The notes beneath the pieces are model-generated. The model made no database searches, was not told where the DNA came from, and was given only the letters and a program-made list of their open reading frames with translations. The translations under genes and the position numbers were made by a program. DNA of 64,000 nt from Adiantum capillus-veneris. Lineage: Eukaryota; Streptophyta; Polypodiopsida; Polypodiales; Pteridaceae. Below are positions 22,561 through 34,270 of this stretch, piece after piece (the first letter of the stretch is position 1; every line of letters starts with the position of its first letter). The stretch is from the NCBI GenBank assembly GCA_014529385.2, contig CM043952.1, forward strand, positions 152,177,057 to 152,241,056. Reading direction: 5' to 3'.

Positions 22561-23810
22561 TCACATGGGTGATAATTCACGATGTCACTTCCACTTTTGT
22601 ACGTGGAAGCCGATCTCTCTTCAAAGCAATGGACATGCAATTGCTTGTGTTGTTCTTGATCAATATGGAATAGGTGAGTGTAGTGGGGTAAGGTGTATAT
22701 CAAGTAAACCATACAATTTGTTTGAGTAGGTTTAATACAAAAGGATGCATATATGGTGACCATGCTTAGGAACTTACTTCATCATTTACAATGTGCATAC
22801 CAAGTGTATGCCACTCAAAGTCAGCAATCTAGTCCTTCACATCCTCCTTCCCTGTAAACACTTGCCTGCTATATGCCATCCCTTTGGAGCCGCTTCTCCT
22901 TTGCTTAAGTGATTCCACAAAAGATGAAGTCCGGTGCCTCAACCACACCACCACTTTTCTTCAAGGATGCTCAAAATTCACAGCAAAACCACTTCACTTG
23001 GGTGCACAACCAGTAGAATTCTGCTCCCCAGTAGGATCACCAAAGGATGATGGAGAAAAAGACACCCTACGCACACTCACACATCCTTGTATCTGAACAC
23101 AACACAAGGAGTTCACTTAATTTTCTCACCTTAATTTTCTCACCTTAATTTTGATGGTGAACAAAACATACAAGAAAAAACATCAAAAACTCAAAAAATC
23201 CAGCCACACAAGGCCTCTCTCAAACCATTGCAAAAGCTTCACGAAACTCCACTTTGTTGGACTCTTTCGTGTACAATACAGAGTCACATAGTCTTGCAAA
23301 AAGTACCAGCAACCTTCTTCCCTCATATCCTTGTAAGCACACATCCATGGAAATATTAGAACTTTTTTAGACTCTCCCAAGTGAAAAATTGAAGAGAAGA
23401 ACCTCTCATTCACTCCTCCACACACTAAAAAACAGGACACGAACAAGACGTGACTGCATAGAACCACATGTAGAAACCCTGCTTCCTCCTTCACACGCAG
23501 AGGCGAAAGTGCTAATAATGAACTACACAAACACTCCTCAAGCCTAGACACTCATGGAAACGTGAGTGATGTGGCCATTTTCAACCATATCTCACCATTT
23601 TTTGACATTTTTAGGGCCAATTTTGGCCAGTTTTACCCTTGACGGGCATTTTTCTTAGGGAAAAAGAGTTCAAAATCCACCAAATTTTTTAGTATTGATC
23701 CTTGATATCTAGATTCATGTCGACATATCCACATTCTAATTTTGATCACTTTCAAGGAAGTTCGTGCATTGGTGCATATTGCGTGCTGCAAATAGACATT
23801 TATCGCACGT
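22561..23810. other. Intergenic stretch with no recognisable gene
   Basis: Short open frames occur on both strands, for example a Pro/Thr-rich one near 22884-23096, but none resembles a known domain. Repeated TTAATTTTCTCACC blocks at about 23110-23155 are a minor local duplication. The CACGT before 23811 flanks the gypsy insertion. Confidence 0.6.
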
Positions 23811-26024
23811 TGGTGCGGCAAAAGTTGGTCGAAGCTAGCAGGTGGTCTATGCTAGGCAAAGGCAGCAGTTGAGTGCAATGCAGAAGGCTAGGGTAGGTGC
23901 CAAGTCCCTAGGCAATCAAAGGGTAGCGGGAATGTATGCTTAAAGCGGCTTTTTAGGCCAAAAGTGCTATGCAATGGTCTTGATGGGATGGCGAGTCTAG
24001 GTGTCCAAAATGTGGAGTCAGCATCCTAGAATGTAGTGTTCAGCGTGCTCTAGAAGCCGGTCTAGACGGCTTGTCAAATGGAGCCCCGATGTGCAAGATA
24101 TTGCAGTTTAAAGAAAGAGTGCGTAGCAGATCCCCGACGGACACGGCAGCTGGGGACAGGTGGCCCGGGCTAATGTCAGTGCATACGTGTGTAGTGCTCG
24201 AGTTATAGAGCATGCCGGTCTTCTCGGATTACAAATCGGAGCTCTGGATAGCAAGTTAAGGTCAGTTGAAGATTTTCCAAGGGCCAGGTCTGAGCCCATT
24301 TGACCTCATTGGGAAAGGTGCCATCTGGCAGTTTTTCAGCCTCGCCAAGGTTCTTGGTGGAAGTGTGCACCATGTGGAGTTAGCACGAATTGATTGCACG
24401 TCAATCGGATATTCAGTTGGTTAGATACACCGAGACGAAGTTGGGAGCATTTGGGCAATGGCAATTGCATATGTTTTTTTCCGGTTTTTGTGGCCTTGGA
24501 TAGCGGACCCACGGAAGTTGAAATTCAACGAACCCATGGGGAGGCTAAGGTTGAAGACCGAGATAGTCGAATCGAACCTCCACCCCGATCACTGGGCTAC
24601 TAGGCAGTATGGAGTATGCACATGGTGTAAAGAGGGTTTTTTTGGCAGAATGGAAACCCATGGGGAGACGAGGGGATGAGCTGCCGCCATGTGGCAGGCG
24701 TTTGCCCCACATGCGGACGCGTAGATGCTGAGGTCGAGGTATAAGTGCTGGAGCACGCGCCATTGTGGGCATGTTAAAGCAAGGAGGAGCTTGGAGCTCC
24801 GTGGCTATGGCGGGCCCTGCCGGGCACTGCTGTGGTGGCGTTCCGTGGTGCTTTTGGGCGAGGCGGCACAGTTCGATGACGTGGCAATACCCAACACGGG
24901 GCGTGTTCCTGCGGGCCAAGTTTTGGAGAGGGAGAGAAGAGGCAATAGCGACATCGCTATTGCCCCCTCCCCCTTGTATATGAGGAGTGTCACACAAGGA
25001 TGAAGCAAGGTAAAGCAAGGGCCGAGTTGGCCGTAGGGTTAGAAGCAAAGAGGGTCCCACGCCACGGGCAAGGCAAAGAGGAAGGAGAGGGGCCAAGAGG
25101 CCGCTAGGTGGGCAAAGCCGAGCAAGGTCAAATGGGCCAAACCAAGGGTTGTCCGGACAAAGTGAACCAAAGAGCAAAAGGGGCCAAGGAGGAGTCGGAT
25201 GGATAGAGGGAGAGAGTGAAAGTCAAAGTTGAACACCATAAGGTGAGCCTAAAAAGGGTAAAAAATGAAGGTAAAAAATAAAAAATGAAAAACTAGGGGG
25301 CAATAGGGACATCGCTAATGCCCCCCCCCCAAGTGCAAAGAGTGAAGAAGAGAGAGATGGAGCAAGGCGGTGCCCTCTTTCCCAAAAATGCCAATTCAAG
25401 GTGCCAGGTGGACCAATTAAATTGTAAATTCCCAAATAAAAGGCCCCCCCTATAAAAATAAAAAATGGATCAAATTATAGGCTTTTTTTTGGCCTTTTGA
25501 GGTGCCGTTCGAAGCCTGCAAAGTGGAGTTCTCAAGCAAGCTAGCCGCTTTGTAACTTTTGCTTGAAAATGGCCATGGTGATGGAATTGCAAGCCTGTGT
25601 ATATGTTTTCTTAAGTGAAATCAAGCCCCAATTTCCTCCCGTGCTGTTGTTTCCCCTTCCCCCCTTCTCTTTCTCCTGCTTTCATGTTTCTCCTCGGTGC
25701 CGACTGTGTGGAAGTGTGTACCCCCCCGGACCGATGGTGTTTTGAGTGAGAGAGTGAGATTAAGTGGCGGTGTTTTGAGTGAGAGAGTGAGATTGAGTGG
25801 CTGTGTGCATGTGTAAGGGTGGAGACAGACCGTGGCAGCAGGTGTTCGTCGTGGGGTGGCTTTGTAGAGTGTGTGAGTAGTGGAAATTGAGCAGGTGGTG
25901 GTCTGCTAGTGTGAGTTGTGTGTTCGAAGGTGTTTTCCGAGAGGATAGCGGTGCTGCGAATACCCTGAGCTATAGAGAGGCCTTTGTGTTTGTGCCGGGC
26001 GTGTTCCCCCATTCCCACTCTCCA
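23811..26024 (+). repeat. 5' LTR of the gypsy element
   Basis: 2214 bp, almost identical in layout to 31390-33591. Internal short G/C homopolymer runs and GAGAGAGTGAGATT repeats near its end are shared. Long frames on either strand inside it recur in both LTRs and show no domain. Confidence 0.95.
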
Positions 26025-26103
26025 TGTTCTAGTGCCCCCACGGAGGAGCACACTGATTGCTCCTAGTTAATCGAAAAGAAGCGGTTTTTTCGCGTTGGAA
26101 GTC

Positions 26104-27923
26104 ATGGCAGCTAGAAGCTATGGACCGATTTTCACAGGAGAAGAGAGCCCTGACGAGTGGATGTCAGATTTCGAGCTGTACATGCTATCGTTGTGTATGC
26201 CGAATGAGGATAACAAAATGCAGACTTTCCTTTGGTGATGCGTGGTAGAGATAAAGCATGGTACGACGCATTGGAAGGCGAGCCGAAGCAAGCATGGCCG
26301 GCTCTACGGGCGAGGTTTCTTCACGACTTTCGAAAGGAAACTTCCCCAATCAAAATGGATGCAAAGCTGAAGGCGCTGAAGCAAGATGTAAGTGAAGAAT
26401 TCAATCTGTTTTTGGGTCATTTTGAAGAGTGTTGGGCAGAACTAGCGGCAGCCATGCAATTTGCTAATGGAGACTATTTCAAGCTAGACAAATTCATGGC
26501 GTGTCTGCATCCCAAGGTGAGAGAGAAAGTTGATTTTGAGAGCCCAGAGAATTATAATCGTGCAGTAGCCATTGCATGATCGAAGAGAAGAAAGATAAAG
26601 AAGAAGATAGAGCAAGGCGTGTCAGGCTACGAGACGATGGCCCATGTTCAACCGCAGAGTCCGAGAGAAACTGTACACGAAGATAATCATGGAAACCGAG
26701 GTGTGGCTGTTGTGCCTCAAAATTGGGTGCGCACAGTGCAAGATTTGTCTGAGCAAATGCAGGAGTTGCGGCTCAGTGTGATGGCTAGAGGACAGCTAAG
26801 AGGAGCAAGGGGCAGGGCACGGCCACTGCCAGGTAGGTGTTATAATTGTGGAGAAGAAGGACACTATGCACCCGATTGTCCTCAACCGCAGAGAGAAAGA
26901 GGAGGTATCTACCCACTGTTTGGTAGAGGTCGAGGTCAAGGGCAATACAATGGTCCAAGAGAGCAAGCGGTGGAGAATCCCATGCAGCCAGCTCCGCAAA
27001 ACGGAGGTGAAGTCCCAAGAGTAAACATCATAGGGGTGGATAAGCAGGATGTCGAAGTTTTGGCCAATAAGAGGGCAAGGGATGAGAGGGAGACAGAGAC
27101 AGAGCGGGAAACTAGAGCTCGCAAGGGCAAAGAGAAGGTGTACGAAGGCAGAGAGCAGACTGAGCCTAGCAAAAGAAGGAGGCATTGCAAGATCAAGCAA
27201 GCGGATTTACAGCTAGGATGTGGCTATCCCGAGTACAATCTGGTGAGTGACATTCAAAATCAAAAGGCAAATATTACGTTTGGTCAGTTGTTGGCTTTAA
27301 ATCCAAAGTTAAGAAGGCAGTGGTCCACAAGTGTTAGCACCAGGCTGCCAAGAGCTAAGGAAAATGTGCAAGCAATGCAAAACATGGCCTTGAGGGTAGG
27401 TAGCCCCACTGATGTTCTTCCGTTGGTGGATGCAATTATAGAGAAGAGGATGCAGGTACAAGCTTACATAGATGGTGGAGCGCAGGTTTGTGTCATGACG
27501 GAAGCAGCCATGAAAGAGACGGGAGTCAAGGCAGTAGTCAAGCCAAATGTACGCATGAGGATGGCCAACCATACCAAAGCCAGGTGTCTGGGTGTGGCAT
27601 AGGATGTGAAGGTCAAGGTGATGGGCATAGAGTGCCTGATAGACTTTTTTGTGATGAAAACAGGGGATAATGCTTATCCAATCATTTTGGGTAGGCCGTG
27701 GCTTTTGGCAATAGGAGCAAAGCAGGATTGGGAGAGCAAAGTGTTCACTTTGCCTGACAAAGAGAGAGGCAGACAAATTGTGCTTGATTTGAAGACCAAG
27801 GAGAGCAGTTCTCGTCCTATGGCAGTTAAAGATGAGGGCGATACGACGAGCTATGAGTACGAGACCGAGACAGGCTATGATGAAGGTTACACTAGCACAG
27901 AGGAAGAGGAGAGGACATGCTGA
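26104..27923 (+). pseudogene. Gypsy gag-protease region, broken
   Basis: The likely start is the ATG at 26104 (MAARSYGPIFTGEESPDEWM). A missing base in a C-run near 26230 shifts the frame into RGRDKAWYDALEGEPKQAWP, the gag core. A TGA at about 26577, probably from an Arg CGA codon, precedes the nucleocapsid part. The CCHC knuckle CYNCGEEGHYAPDC is at 26838-26879. The protease follows at about 27450-27720 with AYIDGGAQVCVMTE at the active site and YPIILGRPWL as the conserved C-terminal strand. DGGA or DGGS instead of DTGA is seen in some plant gypsy proteases. An in-frame TAG interrupts it at 27600-27602, and the reading ends at 27923. Confidence 0.88.
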
Positions 27924-28013
27924 AGATAGATGCAGAATTATTCGGGGTCACCATAGACGACTCTCCACCTAAAGAAGAAGGTATGTAGTCTCAAGCTCAT
28001 GGTTTAAGCATAA

Positions 28014-29430
28014 AGGAGGTTTCAAGCATGTTGAGTGAAGATTTAACCAAGGGTGAAAAGGAGGGCTATGTTCAACTGTGTGAATCCTATCCAAATCTAT
28101 TTGCGACGGAGTACAAGCATTTGCGAGGTGCAAAAGGGGTGGAGCACAAGATTGTTCTTAAGGAGGGACATAAGCCTAAAGCATAGAAGCTGAGAAGACT
28201 AGGAGAAATTCAAAAAGAAGCCCTTTGGCAGGAGATCAATAAGTTGTTGGAGGCAGGCATCATATATCCTGTGAAGGAGTCAGAGTGGGTCTCGCTAGTG
28301 GTCATAACCCCTAAGAAGAATGGGAAATGGAGAGTGTGTGTCGACTACAAGCCATTGAATGCCGCAACCAAGAGGAATCACTACCCCTTGCCGTTTCAAG
28401 ACAAAATCCTAAACCAGGTGGCTGGGCATGAGAGATAATCTATTATGGATGGCTTTTCGGGGTACTTTCAAATAGGGATTGCACTTGAAGACCAGCTGAA
28501 GACCATGTTCATATCTCCATGGGGTTGTTTCGCTTACCGCAGGATGCCATTCGGTTTGGTAAATGCATATGCCACCTTCCAAGGTTGGATGAACAGGGTA
28601 TTTGGTCCATACTTGGGCCGCTTTATTAGGGTATTAATGGATGATATTGGCTGCTACAGTTCAAGATTAGAGCACCTATCGAAGCTCCAGTTATGCTTTC
28701 AAAGGCTTGATGAAGAAGGAGGTCAGCTGAACCCCAAGAAGTGCAAGCTAGCACAACCTCGAGCGCAACTATTGGGTCATGTGGTGTCATAAAACAGTAT
28801 AGAGGCTGATCTCGAGAAGGTGAAGGCGTTGGTGTTGATGGAGCCGCCATGAGATGCTCAAGGTTTGGCTTCATTTGTTCATAAGTTGAAGTATTTGTCA
28901 CGTTTCTTTTGGATGCTGTCGCAATATCCTCTTCAAAAGAGGGCTCAACAAGTGCATGGTTATGAGTGGGATGAGGAAGCTCAGGAGGCTTTTGATAGGG
29001 ATAAAGAGATTTTGTGCCAGTTGCCAGCGGTGTGGCCTCCCAATCGAGAGGACGACTTCTATGTGTCTATGACGGTGGGCACAATTGCTATTGGAGCGGT
29101 TCTATTGCAAAAGGTAGGGAGAAGCTACAAGCCGATATACTTCGAGAGCAAGGTGATTAGCCCAGGAGAGGCTACCTACACCGAGGCAGAGCAATGGGTG
29201 ATGGCTTTGGTCTTTGCTTGCAGGAAGTTCAAAGTCCATCTGATTGTGTGTAAGTTTTTTGTGTTGACGGCTAATAATCTATTGCCAGAGATAGTGCTAC
29301 ATTTGAAGCCAGGAAGGAGGATTATGAAGTGGGTGTTGGAGCTACAAGAGTTCGAGTTCGAGTTCAAGGTAGATCACACGAGTCAGTCTCACCTGGCAGA
29401 CATTCTTGTCAGCAAGGCCATCAATTTGCC
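28014..29430 (+). pseudogene. Gypsy reverse transcriptase and first RNase H, broken
   Basis: Reverse transcriptase blocks are all visible: LLEAGIIYPVKESEWVS, GKWRVCVDYKPLN, IMDGFSGYFQI, RMPFGLVNAYATFQ and VLMDDIGCYS. The last is the active site, where the usual YxDD tyrosine is replaced (LMDD). Stops occur at about 28184, 28436, 28790 and 28851. Connection and RNase H segments follow (TIAIGAVLLQ, KPIYFESKVISPGEATYTE, VHLIVCKFFVLTANN). The tethered RNase H lacks several expected acidic positions, as is common in lineages with a second RNase H. The enzyme would have copied the element RNA into DNA in cytoplasmic particles. Confidence 0.9.
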
Positions 29431-29890
29431 GGCCTATCCAAGGGTGCTGCGAGATGAAGCTAAGGAGGAACCCGAATTGGAGAATGCTTTTACTATGTGG
29501 TTCAATGGAGCGTCTCGAAGAGTAGTGCAGAAAGCAGGAGGAGGAGTGGTGATACACGACCCACATGGCAAAGCTGTATTTTTGAAGGCGTATGATCCAG
29601 AGGATGTCCACACCAATAATGAGGCGGAGTATCTCACTCTGCATTTGGGTCTTAAGCAGTGCATAGAGTTCGGCATTTCAAGGTTGGTGGTGAAAGGAGA
29701 TGCATTGCTAGTCATCAAGCAACTGTTAGGCCAAGGGCAGGTAAAGCGCAATTCTTTGAAGCATTGGTTCTTCTCCATCAAGAAGATGTTAAAGTCTTTT
29801 GAAGAAGTCCAATTCAAGCATGTGAGAAGAGAGCAGAACCAAGAGGCGGATCATCTAGCTAGCAGCAAAGTACAGGTGCATGTTGCAGGT
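29431..29890 (+). pseudogene. Second (archaeal-like) RNase H domain of the Tat-like element
   Basis: The segment reads FTMWFNGASRR, AGGGVVIHDPHGKA, NNEAEYLTLHLGL, LVVKGDALLVIKQ and EQNQEADHLAS. It has the layout of the RVT_3/aRH domain, with Glu in NNEAEY, Asp in KGDA and Asp in EADHLA as catalytic carboxylates. The first catalytic position, normally Asp in a (Y/F)DGAS motif, is Asn here (FNGAS). Reading is continuous from 28865 to 30142. This domain is what distinguishes Tat-lineage gypsy elements from most others. Confidence 0.82.
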
Positions 29891-30119
29891 CTATATGTGG
29901 CCCCAACCACTTATGCCGGTAGGGAGACTCTTAAAGAGATTGAAGGCTTTTTGGGTACAAGGCAATGTTCAGAGGGTTTGTCCAAGCTGCAAAAGAGAAG
30001 AGTGGTGCAAAAGGCCCGCAAATTCACATTGGTAGGTGAGGATCTCATGAACTATGGACGTGACGGAGTGCTTAGAAGGGTGCTATACAAAGAAGAGATA
30101 GGAATGGTGCTACAACAAT

Positions 30120-31222
30120 GCCATGAAGAGAGCGGACACTAGGGCAAAGACTAGGTTCTGTTTTGAGTGCTTAGAGCAGGCTTTTGGTGGCCTTCCATTG
30201 TGAAGGACGTGCATTACTGGTGCAAGACGTGCCACAAGTGTCAGACTATAGGTGAAAGACGACTGGTAGCAAAGTCACAGGGCGGCATCATCGCACAAAG
30301 TGCCTTCGAGAAGTGGGGTCTGGATGACATAGGCCCTCTCCCAAAGTCTACAAGTGGTAAAAAATACATGGTGGTAGCCATTGACTACCTTACAAGATGG
30401 GTCGAGGCCAAAGCAGTGAAAGAAGTCAATGCTAGTGTGGTGGCTCAGTTTGTGTTTGATAATATATGTTGCCGTTTTGGGGTTCCATGGGTGTTAGTTT
30501 CTGATAGGGGTCAGGGGTTTAGAAGCAAACTCATGAACGCATTAGTGGAAAAGTTAAAGATTCAGCGTAGGTTTTTTTCACCCTATCACCCCCAATGCAA
30601 TGGTCTAGTAGAGAGTGCTAATGGTCAAATCGTCAAGATGTTAACAAAGTATGTGTACAAGTAGGAAGCTGAGTGGGAAGCAAATCTAGAGAAGTGTCTG
30701 TGGGCGTATAAAACGTCCTATAAAGTGGCTACAAACTTCACTCCATTCGAGCTTGTCTATGGTAAGGAGGCGGTGTTGCCAGTGCATGCACAACTAGGTG
30801 CTTTGAAGGGTATGTGGCGTGTCAATGCCACTCAACAAGGAGTTCTACTGGATCGGATAGCCAGCTTGGAGGCTTTGCAGATGGACAGAGAGGCAGCGGC
30901 AGACTACTATGTGAAGCAAAGAGAGAAGCGGGTTGCTAAGTTTAATCAAAACCTGCCAGACAAGAAGATAGAGGAAGGAGACGTGGTCATGAAGTACGAA
31001 AGCTACCTGGATTTCACATTCCAGAAGAAGTTCAAGAAGAAGTGGACAGGTCCATATAAAGTGAAGAAGGCCTTTTCGAATGGGACGTATCAACTGGTAA
31101 GAGCAAATGGCAAGCTTCTTAGAAACAGGGTGAATGGTGTGCGGCTCAAACTGTATTTTGAGAGGAATTTAGTGCTTGAAGTGCAACAAATTATAGTCAT
31201 GGGGGATGGGCAACCCACCTAA
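30120..31222 (+). pseudogene. Gypsy integrase, broken
   Basis: The HHCC zinc region spans EESGH and CKTCHKCQ, but three stops (about 30140, 30152, 30164) lie between them. The catalytic core follows: WGLDDIGPLP, VVAIDYLTRWVEAKAV, LVSDRGQGFRSK and NGLVESANG keep the Asp-Asp-Glu triad. A TAG at about 30662, where Trp is expected, separates it from the C-terminal part (30725-31222), which includes FTPFELVYGKEAVLP and the GPYKVKKAFSNGTYQL binding module. No chromodomain is present, in keeping with a Tat-like rather than chromoviral element. Confidence 0.9.
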
Positions 31223-31389
31223 AGCATGCAGTGTGCGAGAGAAAGGAGATGAAGCTTTTGTACATAGTCTGTACATACAGTCATGGTTTTGTGAGTGCTT
31301 TTAATCATCAGTTTGGTGTGCCAATTTCAAAGTTCTGTATATATGCTTTTGGTCGAACATAAATGTTCGACGAGGGGGCTGGGCAATGA

Positions 31390-33591
31390 TGGTGCGGCAA
31401 AAGTTGGTCGAAGCTAGCAGGTGGTCTATGCCAGGCAAAGGCAGCAGTTAAGTGCAATGCAGAAGGCTAGGGCAGGTGCCAAGGCCCTAGGCAATCAAAG
31501 GGTAGCGGGAATGTATGCTTAAAGCGGCTTTTTAGGCCAAAAGTGCTATGCAATGGTCCTGATGGGATGGCAAGTCGAGGTGTCCAAAATGTGGACTCAA
31601 CATCCTAGAATGTACTGTTCAGCATGCTCTAGAAGCCGGTCCAGACGGCTCGTCAAATGGAGCCCCGATGTGCAAGATATTGCAGTTTAAAGAAAGAGTG
31701 CGTAGCAGATCCCCGACGGACAGGGTAGCTGGGGATAGGTGGCCCAGGCTGATGTCAGTGCATACATGTGTAGTGCTGGAGTTATGGAGCATGCCGATCT
31801 TCTCGGATTACAAATCGGAGATCTGGATAGCAAGTTAAGGTCAGTTGAAGATTTTCCAGGGGCCAGGTCTCAGCCCATTTGACCGCATTGGGAAAGGCGC
31901 CATCTGGCAGCTTTTTGGCTTCGCCAAGGTTCTCGGTGGAAGTGTGCGCCATGTGGAGTTAACACGAATTTACTGCACGTCAATCCGATATTCGGTCGGT
32001 TAGATACAGCGAGACGAAGTTGGGAGTATTTGGGCAATGGACAATTGCAGATGTTTTTTTCCGGTTTTTGTGGCCTTGGATAGCGGACCCAGGGAAGTTG
32101 AAATTTGACGAACCCATGGGAAGGCTAAGGTTGGAGACCGAGATAGTCGAATCGGACCTCCACCCCGATCACTGGGTTACTAGGCAGTATGGAGTATGCA
32201 CATGGTGTAAAGAGGGTTTTTTTTGGCAAAATGGAAACCCATGGGGAGACAAGGGGATGAGCTGCCGCCACGTGGCAGGCGTTTGCCTCACATGCGGACG
32301 CGCAGATGCTGAGGTAGAGGCATAAGTGCTGGAGCACGCGCCATTGTGGGCATGTGTGAAGCGAGGAGGAGCTTGGAGCTCCGTGGCTATGGCGGGCCCT
32401 GCCGGGCCCTGCAATGGTGGCGTTCCGCGGTGCTTTTGGGTGAGGCGCCATGCGCCGGTGGCGTGCTGCCGGCACAGTTCAATGACGTGGCAATACCCGA
32501 CACGGGGCGCGTTCCCACGGGTCAAGTTTTGGAGAGGGAGAGAAGAGGCAATAGCGACATCGTGTTGCCCCCTCCCCCTTGTATATGAGGAGTGTCCCAC
32601 AGGGATGAAGCAAGGTAAAGCAAGGGCCGAGTTGGCCGTAGGGTCCCACGCCATGGGCAAGGCAAAGAGGAAGGAGAGGGGCCAAGAGGCCGCCAAGTGG
32701 GCAAAGCCGAGCAAGGTCAAATGGGCCAAACCAAGGGTTGTCCGAACAAAGTGAACCAAAGAGCAAAAGGGGCCAAGGAGGAGTCGGATGGATAGAGAGA
32801 GAGAGAGACTCAAAGTCAAAGTTGAACACCATAAGGTGAGCCTAACAAGGGTAAAATATGAAGGTAAAAAATAAAAAATAAAAAACTAGGGGGCAATAGC
32901 GACATCGCTAATGCCCCCCCTCCCAAGTGCAAAGAGTGAAGAAGAGAGAGATGGAGCAAGGCGGTGCCCTCTTTCCCAAAAATGTCAATTCAAGGTGCCA
33001 GGTGGACCAATTAAATTGTAAATTCCCAAATAAAAAGCCCCCCCTATAAAAACAAAAAATGAATCAAATTAGAGGCTTTTTTTTTTGGCTTTTTGAGGTG
33101 CCATTTGGAGCCCGCAAAGTGGAGTTCTCAAGCAAGCTAACCCCTTTGTAACTTTTGCTTGAAAATGGCCATGGTGATGGAATTGCAAGCCTGTGTATAT
33201 GTTTTCTGAAGTGCAATCAAGCCCCAGTTGCCTCTCGTGCTGTTGTTTCCCCTTCCCCCCTTCTCTTTCTCCTGCTTTCATGTTTCTCCTCGGTGCCGAC
33301 TGTGTGGAAGTGTGTATCCCCCCGGACCGATGGTGTTTTGAGTGAGAGAGTGAGATTGAGTGGCTCTGTGCGTGTGTAAGGGTGGAGACAGACCGTGACA
33401 GCAGGTGTACGTCGTGTGGTGGTTTTGTAGAGTGTGTGAGTAGCTAGTGAAAATTGAGCAGACAGTGGTCTGCTAGTGTGAGTTGTGTGTTCAAAGGCGT
33501 TTTTCGAGAGGATAGGGGTGTTGTGAATACCTTGAACTATAGAGAGGCCTTTGTGTTTGTGTTGGGCGTGTTCCCCCATTCCCCCTCTCCA
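31390..33591 (+). repeat. 3' LTR of the gypsy element
   Basis: 2202 bp. A polypurine-rich GAGGGGGCTGGGCAATGA directly precedes it. It ends TCTCCA and is followed by ACGT, matching the left flank. Confidence 0.95.
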
Positions 33592-33882
33592 ACGTGTCAA
33601 ACTTCAGGAGGTAGGATGAGAGTGTCCACAACTCCCACTTGAATTATTTACATTCTAAAAAGATAAAATAAATTCCCTACATCCAAAAGAAGTCCCTTGG
33701 AACTAAATCGAACTCTTTGACACCCTACCGAGGCATGTATATGTGCTTGACCGTCGCCGCACAAACCAAACTAGTATATACAATGTGTACATGTTGCATC
33801 ATATTTGAAACCCAAAATCACCTTTTGAAGCTTCCAAATGTATGTATTTACATTTATTTGTACACGTTCTATGCATGTCCAT

Positions 33883-33887
33883 GCGCG

Positions 33888-33922
<35 letters not shown>
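33883..33922. repeat. Compound microsatellite (GC)n(AC)n
   Basis: A GCGC run passes into AC repeats. Alternating purine-pyrimidine sequence of this kind can adopt Z-DNA. Confidence 0.95.
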
Positions 33923-33949
33923 GACTCAATACACACCAAAAGTTGTCTA

Positions 33950-34270
33950 TCAACTGAATGTGCTAAAGGATTTTGCTTGGCAATGCTTTGGTTGGAAATG
34001 GTGTGCTTGACAATGCTTATCCAAACATATGCCAAATAGGATGTATTTGCCGAAGGGGATGTTGAGATCAACAATGCTTTAGTTGAAAAATATGCCTAAT
34101 GTGGTTCTCTCACAAAAGCAAATTAAGATCTTGGTGGGTTTTCCATCCGAAATATCTTTACTTGAAATGCCTTGATTGCGGTATATGTCTGGTCTGAAGG
34201 GAATGTCTTTCTCCAAATGCTTTCATCTATGCTTCAAAGGGTTAACGGAAATTGAAGAACAATATTGTGT
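33950..34270 (+). pseudogene. Second PPR relic
   Basis: In one frame the plus strand reads EINNALVEKYA, a stop, then CGSLTKAN, and a little further NALIAVYV, matching the PPR consensus also seen at 21-22.5 kb. Several stops intervene. It may be the other half of the same ancient PPR locus, now separated by the gypsy insertion, or an independent copy. Confidence 0.6.

Larger units (their letters stand above)
23811..33591 (+). mobile_element. Full-length Tat-like Ty3/gypsy retrotransposon (9.8 kb), disabled
   Basis: Two long LTRs (2214 and 2202 bp) beginning TGGTGCGGCAAAAG and ending TCTCCA bound a 5.4-kb interior. The interior has Gag, protease, reverse transcriptase, RNase H, a second RNase H and integrase, in that order. 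A second RNase H (archaeal-like type) between polymerase and integrase is the mark of the Tat lineage of plant gypsy elements. A 4-bp ACGT flanks both ends (23807-23810 and 33592-33595). About 5% LTR divergence over the first 285 bases, counted by eye, indicates an insertion of middling age. All coding parts carry stops. I found no convincing primer-binding site immediately after the 5' LTR. It separates two PPR relics. Confidence 0.93.

Noticed and set aside
24545-25177. Minus-strand frame of about 210 codons, repeated at 32.2-32.8 kb
   Set aside because: Both lie at the same place in the two gypsy LTRs, show no domain and are antisense to the element; treated as chance frames.
26785-27200. 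Minus-strand hydrophobic frames over the gypsy gag region
   Set aside because: Shadows of the plus-strand Arg/Glu-rich gag sequence, which reads Leu/Ser-rich on the other strand.
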